This document shows positions 57,778 through 64,000 of a stretch of DNA of 64,000 nucleotides, in pieces. The DNA is taken from the NCBI RefSeq assembly GCF_013409645.1, contig NZ_JACCBG010000001.1, forward strand, positions 3,718,001 through 3,782,000, written 5' to 3'. Position 1 is the stretch's first letter; each line of letters begins with the position of its first letter. Source of the DNA: Nocardioides panaciterrulae (GTDB lineage: Bacteria; Actinomycetota; Actinomycetes; Propionibacteriales; Nocardioidaceae). Both the position numbers and the translations under genes were made by a program. The notes beneath the pieces are model-generated. The model was not told where the DNA came from and searched no databases. It saw only the letters and a list, made by a program, of their open reading frames with translations.

Positions 57778-59445
57778 TCACTGGGTCCGGGCCTTGCGGC
57801 GCGCCGACGGCTTGCGCTCCGAGGGCCGGGTGACCGGCTCGCCGGCCTCGACCATCGCGGCGCGGCGCGCGGCGCCGAAGTCGGCGAGCGCGTCGACCAG
57901 CACCTCGACGTCCGGCTTGGGCGAGAGGACGTCGACCCGCAGGCCGTGCTCCTCGGCGGTCTTGGCCGTGGCCGGGCCGATCACCGCGATCACCGTCGAG
58001 GGGTGCGGCTTGCCGGCGATGCCGACCAGGTTGCGCACGGTCGAGGACGAGGTGAACACCACCGCGTCGAACTTGCCGGTCTTGATCGCGTCGCGGGTCG
58101 GGGCCGGCGGCGGCGCGGCCCGGACGGTGCGGTACGCCGTGACGTCGTCGCACTCCCAGCCGAGGTCGACCAGGCCGGCCACGAGGTTCTCGGTGGCGAT
58201 GTCGGCGCGCGGCAGGAACACCCGGTTGATCGGGTCGAGGACCTCGTCGTACTCCGGCCAGTCGGCCAGCAGCCCGGCCGCGGACTGCTCGCCGGACGGC
58301 ACCAGGTCGGCGCGCAGCCCCCAGGCGGCGATGGCCTGGGCGGTCTTGTCGCCGACCGCGGCGATCTTCAGCCCGGAGAAGGCCCGGGCGTCGAGGCCGT
58401 ACTCCTCGAACTTCTCCCGGACGGCCTTCACCGCGTTGACCGAGGTGAACGCGATCCACTCGTAGCGGCCCTCGACCAGGCCGCGGATCGCCTTGTCCAT
58501 CTGCTGGGGGTTGCGGGGCGGCTCCACCGAGATGGTCGGGACCTCCTCGGGCACCGCGCCGTAGCCGCGCAGCCGCGCGGACAGCGAGCCGGCCTGCTCC
58601 TTGGTGCGGGGCACCAGCACCCGCCAGCCGAACAGCGGCTTGGTCTCGAACCACGACAGCGTCTCGCGCAGGTTGACCACGTCGCCGACCACGGTGACCG
58701 CCGGCGGCGCCATCCGAGCCGCGCGGGCGTCGGCCGCGATGTGCTCGAGCGTCGAGGTGACGGTGGCCTGCTCGGTGGTGGTGCCGACCCGGGTCATCGC
58801 CACCGGCGTCCGCGGCGAGCGGCCGGCCTCGACCAGCGCCCTGCTGATGTCGCCGATCATCCCGACCGCCGAGAGCAGCACCAGCGTGCGGTTGTCGGCG
58901 TAGTGGGACCAGTCGACCTTCTCCCCGCAGGTCACCACGGCGACCTCGCGGTGGTCCTTGGTGGTCAGCGGCACGCCGGCGTACGCCGGGACCGCGGCGA
59001 CCGAGGACACGCCCGGGACGATCTCGAAGCCGAGCCCGGCCTTCACGCAGGCCTGGGCCTCCTCGGGCCCGGAGGCGTAGAGGAAGGGGTCACCGGTGAG
59101 CAGCCGCACGACGCGGGCGCCCTTCTTGGCCGGCCGCACGACCACCTTGCCGCGGGCGGCGTGGGTCAGCGGCTGCCCGTCCTCGCCGAACCCGCCGTCG
59201 ATGATCTCCGGCCCGGCCTCGGGCTCGCCCTCGACCGGCTCCGGCAGGCCCAGCAGGCTGCGGACCAGGCCGGCGTGCTCGGGCACCTCGGTGACGACGA
59301 CGTCGGCCTGGCGCAGCAGGTCGACCGCCCGGACCGTGAGCAGGTCGGGGTCGCCGGGGCCGCTGCCGACGAACGACACCCAGCCGCGTGTCGGCGACTG
59401 ACTCTCGGCCGCGCCGGTCGTCGGGGTGGACTTGCCTCGCGTCAT
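57778..59445 (-). CDS. Fused uroporphyrinogen-III C-methyltransferase and uroporphyrinogen-III synthase
   Basis: A 555-aa two-domain protein. Residues ~20-270 form a SUMT/CobA methyltransferase ([60 protein letters not shown]). Residues ~290-535 form uroporphyrinogen-III synthase HemD ([39 protein letters not shown]). One protein thus makes uro'gen III and can methylate it towards precorrin-2 (siroheme, B12). This fusion is known in actinobacteria. The ATG at 59445 overlaps hemC as ATGA. Confidence 0.93.
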   Translation of the reverse strand: MTRGKSTPTTGAAESQSPTRGWVSFVGSGPGDPDLLTVRAVDLLRQADVVVTEVPEHAGLVRSLLGLPEPVEGEPEAGPEIIDGGFGEDGQPLTHAARGKVVVRPAKKGARVVRLLTGDPFLYASGPEEAQACVKAGLGFEIVPGVSSVAAVPAYAGVPLTTKDHREVAVVTCGEKVDWSHYADNRTLVLLSAVGMIGDISRALVEAGRSPRTPVAMTRVGTTTEQATVTSTLEHIAADARAARMAPPAVTVVGDVVNLRETLSWFETKPLFGWRVLVPRTKEQAGSLSARLRGYGAVPEEVPTISVEPPRNPQQMDKAIRGLVEGRYEWIAFTSVNAVKAVREKFEEYGLDARAFSGLKIAAVGDKTAQAIAAWGLRADLVPSGEQSAAGLLADWPEYDEVLDPINRVFLPRADIATENLVAGLVDLGWECDDVTAYRTVRAAPPPAPTRDAIKTGKFDAVVFTSSSTVRNLVGIAGKPHPSTVIAVIGPATAKTAEEHGLRVDVLSPKPDVEVLVDALADFGAARRAAMVEAGEPVTRPSERKPSARRKARTQ

Positions 59446-60419
59446 GCGTCCTGCCTCTTGTCTGCTGGTTCTGCCAACCGTCCTGCACCGTCGGCGAGCA
59501 TCTCGCTCGCCAGCCGGCTGCCGACACCCTCGGCGTCGGCGGGAGCCCCGGTCGCGGACATCCGCACGCTCAGGCTCCCGTCGAGGGACAGGGCCACGGC
59601 CCTGACCCAGATCTCGTTCCCGTCCTCTCCTTCGACCACGTCCGCCAGCGCTCCGATCGGGGCGGCGCAGCCGCCCTCCAAGGTGGCCAGCACGGCCCGC
59701 TCCGCGGTGACCGCCGCCCGGGCGTGGTCGTCGTCCAGCTCCCTCAGCTCGGCGAGCAGCTGGGCGTCGTCCGCCCGGCACTCGACCCCCAGCGCACCCT
59801 GCCCGGGGGCCGGGAGCATCTGCAGCGGGTCGAGCACCTCGGTGACCTCGTCGAGCCGACCGAGGCGGGCCAGCCCCGCGCGGGCCAGCACGACCGCGTC
59901 GTACTCACCCGAGCGGACCTTGCCGATCCGGGTGTCCACGTTGCCCCGGATCGGCGAGATCTCCAAACCGAGGCCGAGCGCGAGCAATTGCGCGGCGCGC
60001 CGCGGGGAGCCGGTGCCGACCCTGCTGCCCGGGGGCAGCTCGCCCAGCGTGAGCCCGTCGCGGGCCACGACGACGTCGCGCGGGTCCTCGCGTCCGGGGA
60101 TCGCGGCCAGCGCGATCCCCTCCTGCGGGTAGGTCGGGAGGTCCTTGAGCGAGTGCACCGCGAGGTCGACCTCGCCGCGCAGCAGCGCGTCGCGCAGGGC
60201 ACCCACGAAGACGCCGGTGCCGCCGGCCGCCGCCAGCGGCGTGCCGTCGGCCTGGCTGCGGTCGCCCTCGGTGGTCACCTCGACCAGCTCGGCCTCGCGG
60301 CCGAGCCGGGTCCGGATCAGCTCGGCCACGGTGCCCGACTGGGTGGTGGCCAGCAGCGAGCGGCGGGTGCCGACGCGGATCGGGCGGGGCGTGGGCAGGC
60401 CCGCGGCGTCGGTCGTCAT
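59442..60419 (-). CDS. hemC: Porphobilinogen deaminase (hydroxymethylbilane synthase)
   Basis: A 325-aa enzyme polymerising four porphobilinogens. The dipyrromethane-binding cysteine is in [38 protein letters not shown] and [11 protein letters not shown] are standard. The ATG at 60419 overlaps the hemA stop as ATGA. Confidence 0.96.
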   Translation of the reverse strand: MTTDAAGLPTPRPIRVGTRRSLLATTQSGTVAELIRTRLGREAELVEVTTEGDRSQADGTPLAAAGGTGVFVGALRDALLRGEVDLAVHSLKDLPTYPQEGIALAAIPGREDPRDVVVARDGLTLGELPPGSRVGTGSPRRAAQLLALGLGLEISPIRGNVDTRIGKVRSGEYDAVVLARAGLARLGRLDEVTEVLDPLQMLPAPGQGALGVECRADDAQLLAELRELDDDHARAAVTAERAVLATLEGGCAAPIGALADVVEGEDGNEIWVRAVALSLDGSLSVRMSATGAPADAEGVGSRLASEMLADGAGRLAEPADKRQDA

Positions 60420-61711
60420 TCGCCCAGCCCCTCGGGCCGGGTGACCGCGTCGACGGCCTCGGGGTCGAGCGCGAACAGCTCGGCGAGCGCGGCGGCGTAG
60501 GAGACCGCGCCGGTCTCGTTGGCCAGCTCCTTGACCCGCACGGTCGGCTCGTGCAGCAGCTTGTCGGCGACCCGGCGCACGGTGTGCAGCACCTCGGCGC
60601 GGGCCGCCTCGTCGAGGCCGGGCAGCCGGTGTTCGAGGCGCTCCATCTCCGACTCCACGACCGAGGTGGCCATCGAGCGCAGCGCCACCACCGTGGGCGT
60701 GACGCTGGCCTGCCGGCGGGCCGAGAGGAACGCGGCGACCTCCTGGGTCACGATCCGGCGGACCTCGAGGACCTCGCGGCCGGCGTCGGACTCGTGCAGC
60801 TCGGCGGCGAGCTCGGCGAGGTTCACCAGCGTGACGCCGGGCTGGCCGGCGACCGCGGGGTCGATGTCGTGGGGCAGCGCGAGGTCGATCAGCACCATCG
60901 GGCGGTCGTCGGCGCGCGCGCCGGCCACCATGTCGGCGGTGACCAGCAGCCCGGCGGCGCCGGCGCAGGCGATCACCACGTCGGCCTCGCCGAGCTCGAC
61001 GGGCAGGTCGGCCAGCGGGGCCGGGCGGGCGTCGTACTCGCCGGCCAGCCGGACGGCGCGCTCCAGGCTGCGGTTGGCGACCACGATCGCGGCCGCCCCG
61101 GCGCGGGAGACCGTCGCGGTGGCCAGCCCGGCCATCGCGCCGGCGCCGACCACCAGGACCCGGCGGCCGGTGAGGTCGCCGGTGCTGCCGTGGGCGCGGG
61201 CGAGTGCCGCGGTCACCAGGGTGGGGGCGGCCAGGTCGATGTCGGTCTCGGCGCGCGAGCGCTTGCCGACCCGCAGCGCCTGCTGGAACAGCATGTTCAG
61301 GCCCGTGCCGACGGTGCCGAGCTCCTGGCCCAGGCGCAGCGCCTCGCGGGTCTGGCCGAGGATCTGGCCCTCGCCGACCGCCATCGAGTCCAGCCCGGCG
61401 GCCACCTGGAAGAGGTGGGAGACCGCGCCGTCGTCGTAGTGGACGTAGAGGTGCGGGAGCAGCGCCTCGGTGGACTGCCCGGCCCGGTCGACGATCAGCC
61501 GCGAGACCTCCTCGACGCTGCCGTGGAACCGGTCGACCTCGGCGTAGACCTCCAGCCGGTTGCAGGTGGCGATCACGGTGGCCTCGGTCACGTGCGCGCA
61601 CGCGGCCGCGTCCTGGACGAGCTTCTGCACGCCCTCGCGGTCGAGCGCGACCGTCTCCAGCAGGTGGACCGGGGCGGAGTTGTGGGAGATGCCCACGACC
61701 AGCACGCTCAC
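60416..61711 (-). CDS. hemA: Glutamyl-tRNA reductase
   Basis: A 431-aa enzyme reducing glutamyl-tRNA to glutamate-1-semialdehyde, the first step of heme synthesis. It has the catalytic cysteine in [22 protein letters not shown], and the NADPH site [13 protein letters not shown]. The GTG at 61711 overlaps the rex stop as GTGA, coupling it to the redox repressor. Confidence 0.95.
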   Translation of the reverse strand: MSVLVVGISHNSAPVHLLETVALDREGVQKLVQDAAACAHVTEATVIATCNRLEVYAEVDRFHGSVEEVSRLIVDRAGQSTEALLPHLYVHYDDGAVSHLFQVAAGLDSMAVGEGQILGQTREALRLGQELGTVGTGLNMLFQQALRVGKRSRAETDIDLAAPTLVTAALARAHGSTGDLTGRRVLVVGAGAMAGLATATVSRAGAAAIVVANRSLERAVRLAGEYDARPAPLADLPVELGEADVVIACAGAAGLLVTADMVAGARADDRPMVLIDLALPHDIDPAVAGQPGVTLVNLAELAAELHESDAGREVLEVRRIVTQEVAAFLSARRQASVTPTVVALRSMATSVVESEMERLEHRLPGLDEAARAEVLHTVRRVADKLLHEPTVRVKELANETGAVSYAAALAELFALDPEAVDAVTRPEGLGE

Positions 61712-62406
61712 GACACGGCCTCCCCCGCCAACGGCTCGCCGTGGGCCTTGCGCTGCTCGTGGTAGGCGAGGATCTGCAGCTCGATGGAGAGATCGACCTT
61801 GCGGACGTCGACCCCGTCGGGCACCGCGAGCACGGCGGGGGCGAAGTTGAGGATGCTGGTGATCCCGCAGGCCACCATCCGGTCCGCGACGTCCTGCGCG
61901 GCGAGGGCGGGCGTCGCGATGACGCCGATCGCCACCGCGTGGTCGCGGACGATCTGCTCGAGGTCGTCGAAGGCCCGGACCGCCACGCCGGCCACGACCT
62001 CCTCGTGACGACGGGGGTCGGCGTCGAGCAGCGCGACGACCCGGAAGCCGCGGCTGCGGAAGCCGGAGTAGTTGGCGAGCGCGTGCCCGAGGTTTCCGAT
62101 GCCCACGATCACCACCGGCCAGTCCTGGGTCACGCCGATCTCGCGGGCGATCTGGTAGCGCAGGTAGTCCACGTCGTACCCGACCCCGCGGGTGCCGTAG
62201 CTGCCGAGATAGCTGAGGTCCTTGCGGAGCTTGGCGCTGTTGACCCCGGCGGCGGCGGCCAGGTCCTCGCTGGAGCAGGTGGCGGTGCCCTGCTCCGACA
62301 GCGTCGTGAGGGCCCGGAGGTAGACGGGCAGTCGAGCGACGGTGGCCTCGGGGATGTCCCGGGCACTCTCGGGGGAAGTCCGTGCAGTCACTGCTCTCGT
62401 CTCCAT
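61708..62406 (-). CDS. rex: Redox-sensing transcriptional repressor Rex
   Basis: A 232-aa repressor: N-terminal winged helix ([38 protein letters not shown]) and a Rossmann NAD(H)-binding domain ([16 protein letters not shown]), followed by the C-terminal swapped helix ([17 protein letters not shown]). It releases DNA when NADH/NAD+ rises. The ATG at 62406 gives normal length; a GTG 15 nt downstream is possible. It heads the rex-hemA-hemC-cobA/hemD-hemB operon, like Streptomyces rex-hem. Confidence 0.95.
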   Translation of the reverse strand: METRAVTARTSPESARDIPEATVARLPVYLRALTTLSEQGTATCSSEDLAAAAGVNSAKLRKDLSYLGSYGTRGVGYDVDYLRYQIAREIGVTQDWPVVIVGIGNLGHALANYSGFRSRGFRVVALLDADPRRHEEVVAGVAVRAFDDLEQIVRDHAVAIGVIATPALAAQDVADRMVACGITSILNFAPAVLAVPDGVDVRKVDLSIELQILAYHEQRKAHGEPLAGEAVS

Positions 62407-62479
62407 GGCCTGGATCGGGCCGGGCGGGTCGGTCCACCCGGGAGAGGCCCGGGGGTGCTGCTCGACCGGCGGCTCGATC

Positions 62480-62508
62480 ACTGTAGGAGTTTGTGAACGG
62501 GAGAACAA
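62480..62508 (-). promoter_or_regulatory. rex-hem promoter with overlapping Rex operator
   Basis: On the minus strand, TTGTTC (-35, 62503-62508) and TACAGT (-10, 62480-62485) are spaced exactly 17 bp. The Rex-like site TTGTGAA-CGGG-AGAACAA (62491-62508, plus-strand reading) overlaps the -35 and spacer. One half matches the Rex consensus perfectly, the other at 4 of 7 positions. Autorepression by Rex is the simplest model. Confidence 0.65.
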
Positions 62509-62602
62509 ACCGAGCGGCGGGCGGCTCGGCCACCCCGTCGGATCCCCGGCTAGCACATGTGAGAAGGGCCACGCCCGCCGGGGTCGCGCGAGCGCGGTCC
62601 GC

Positions 62603-62851
62603 TCACTGCGGCGGGGCGGCGAGCGCGGCGCGCAGGCGGGTCTCGTCGACCCGCCAGAAGTCGTGCTGGCGCCCGTCGACGAAGGTCACCGGCACCTCGT
62701 CGCTGAACCGGTCGACCAGCTCGGCGTCGGCGTCGATGAAGACCTCGCTGAACTGCTCGCCGAGGTCCGCGCACACCCGCTCGACCACCTCGCGGGCGGC
62801 CTCGCACAGGTGGCAGCCGCGGCGGGAGTAGAGCGTCACCCGTGCTGCCAT
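62603..62851 (-). CDS. Glutaredoxin-like protein
   Basis: An 82-aa thioredoxin-fold protein with the redox motif RRGCHLCEAA (CxxC = CHLC) and a cis-proline in VPVTFVDG. It resembles the DUF836/glutaredoxin-like group found next to hemA in mycobacteria (Rv0508). The redox partner is unknown. The ATG at 62851 is used. It lies upstream of rex, with the rex promoter between. Confidence 0.85.
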   Translation of the reverse strand: MAARVTLYSRRGCHLCEAAREVVERVCADLGEQFSEVFIDADAELVDRFSDEVPVTFVDGRQHDFWRVDETRLRAALAAPPQ

Positions 62852-62896
62852 GCCGTCACTCCTCCTCACTCCCCATCACCCCACCTCACTCCCCGG

Positions 62897-64000
62897 TCAG
62901 TCCAGGAGTCCGTGCCGGCGCCGGCGCTCCATGCCCCGGAGCCGGCCCTTCTGGACCTTGCCGGTGCCGGTCACCGGCAGCTGCTCGACCACCTCGACCC
63001 GGGTCGGCTGCTTGAAGCGAGCCAGGCGGCCGGCGCAGTGGGCGCGTACGGCGTCCGCGACCGCGGCCGGGTCCTGGCCCGGCGCGCGGACCCAGGCGAC
63101 CACCGCCTCGCCGGTGTGCTCGTCCTCGACGCCGATCACGGCGACCTCGGCCACTCCGGGCACCTCGCGGATGACCTCCTCGACCTCCACGGGGTAGACG
63201 TTGAAGCCGGAGACGATGACCAGCTCCTTGACCCGGTCGACCAGCGTCAGGTCGCCACCCGGGTCGAGGACGCCGACGTCGCCGGTCGCCCACCAGCCTC
63301 CGTCCCCCGGGCCGCCGGCGCCGTCGGGCCAGTAGCCGCTGAACAGGTTCGGGCCCGAGATCTCGATCTCGCCCGGGTCCTCGACGTCCGCGCGCAGCCG
63401 CAGCGAGACCCCGGGCAGCGGCGCCCCCACCGAGCCGCGGACCGGGTGCCGGCTGCACAGGGTGCTGGTGACCACGGGGGCGGCCTCGGTGAGGCCGTAG
63501 CCCTGGTGCACGGGCACCCCGCTGCGGGCGGTGACCTCCTCGACGACCTCGGCCGCCAGCGGCGCCGAGCCGGAGACCACCAGCCGCACGCCGGCCAGCC
63601 GCTCGGCGAGGTCGGGCACCGACGCCCAGCGGTTGAGCACCGGCGGGGCCACCGGCACCACGGTGCAGCCGTGGGCCGCGACCAGGTCGAGGGTGGTGCC
63701 CGCGTCGACGTGCTCGGCCAGCACCAGCGTGGCCCGCTGGCCCAGCACCGCCCCGAGGACCGCGTTGAGGCCGTAGACGTGGAAGAGCGGCAGCACGCCG
63801 AGGACCACGTCGTCCTCGCGCACCATCGGCGGGTGGACCTCGGCCACCTGGGCGATGTTCGCCAGCATCGCCCGGTGGGTGAGCATCGCGGCACGCGGGA
63901 GGCCGGACGTCCCGCTCGTGTAGAGCAGGGCGGCGAGCTTCTCGGGGTCCGGCAGCGGCGGCACCGGCCGCGGCTCGGTCGCCGCGACCTCGGCGTACGA
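62897..64000 (-). CDS. AMP-binding acyl-CoA synthetase, 5' end outside the window
   Basis: The last 367 codons of an adenylate-forming ligase; the frame is open to the window edge. It has the phosphate loop LLYTSGTSGLPRAAMLTH, the motif HQGYGLTEAAPV, SGYWPDG and ATGDVGVLDPGGDLTLVDR, and the C-terminal catalytic lysine in GTGKVQKGRL. It activates a carboxylic acid to its CoA thioester; a fatty acid is likely but unproven. The stop is 45 nt downstream of the glutaredoxin-like start region. Confidence 0.9.
   Translation of the reverse strand, partial: SYAEVAATEPRPVPPLPDPEKLAALLYTSGTSGLPRAAMLTHRAMLANIAQVAEVHPPMVREDDVVLGVLPLFHVYGLNAVLGAVLGQRATLVLAEHVDAGTTLDLVAAHGCTVVPVAPPVLNRWASVPDLAERLAGVRLVVSGSAPLAAEVVEEVTARSGVPVHQGYGLTEAAPVVTSTLCSRHPVRGSVGAPLPGVSLRLRADVEDPGEIEISGPNLFSGYWPDGAGGPGDGGWWATGDVGVLDPGGDLTLVDRVKELVIVSGFNVYPVEVEEVIREVPGVAEVAVIGVEDEHTGEAVVAWVRAPGQDPAAVADAVRAHCAGRLARFKQPTRVEVVEQLPVTGTGKVQKGRLRGMERRRRHGLLD

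Noticed and set aside
57778-59445. Frameshift joining two separate genes (cobA and hemD)
   Set aside because: Both domains are in one uninterrupted frame with a normal linker; the fusion is known in actinobacteria.

Overview
The window is high-GC DNA with GTG/ATG starts, tight GTGA/ATGA stop-start overlaps and a gene content typical of a high-GC Gram-positive bacterium. It carries a KorAB 2-oxoacid:ferredoxin oxidoreductase, a complete nuoA-N operon, menaquinone genes, system-II cytochrome c maturation, the C5 heme pathway and Rex. The order glutaredoxin / rex / hemA-hemC-cobA/hemD-hemB / hemL-phosphatase-resA-ccdA-resB-ccsB / menA, menE, menC, menD, menG matches the mycobacterial Rv0508-Rv0558 neighbourhood in outline. 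I infer an actinobacterium, probably Nocardioidaceae (Nocardioides-like); this rests on gene content only.

Layout. 1-5.7 kb: a CapA-family gene remnant and an accessory catabolic operon on the minus strand (TRAP binding protein, fused DctQM permease, LacI repressor, SDR) with two LacI-type palindromic operators. It is followed by tRNA-Tyr, whose 3' end faces the operon. 5.9-11.1 kb: YajQ, an exported protein of unknown function, and a sulfate ABC transporter operon (sbp-cysT-cysW-cysA). 11.3-16.4 kb: korAB, rarD and a polyprenyl diphosphate synthase. 16.4-32.4 kb: nuoA-N. 32.7-38 kb: HIT protein, menG, L,D-transpeptidase, menF, an MBL-fold hydrolase and a GNAT. 38-41 kb: a Na+/H+ antiporter fused to a UBP-type zinc finger, and a LysR regulator. 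41-48.1 kb: two MFS permeases, menD-menC-menE and menA. 48.2-55.1 kb: three small membrane proteins and the operon hemL-phosphatase-resA-ccdA-resB-ccsB. 55.4-62.4 kb: a lytic transglycosylase, then rex-hemA-hemC-cobA/hemD-hemB. 62.6-64 kb: a glutaredoxin-like protein and the 3' part of an acyl-CoA synthetase.

How it fits together. Most of the window builds a respiratory chain: complex I, the menaquinone it reduces (MenF, D, C, E, A, G and a prenyl synthase for the tail; MenB and the MenH/thioesterase steps are not here), heme, and covalent heme attachment to cytochrome c. Rex-like operators lie upstream of both nuoA and rex-hemA, which suggests that the NADH/NAD+ ratio co-controls complex I and heme synthesis.

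The most unusual signal is in the gaps. Several families of short tandem or palindromic repeats sit directly behind stop codons: a 22-bp family behind rarD, the prenyl synthase and lysR; a 31-bp family behind cysA, with single copies elsewhere and one copy read in frame inside menD; a 32-bp pair; a 16-bp pair; and an 88-bp near-palindrome between two convergent genes.
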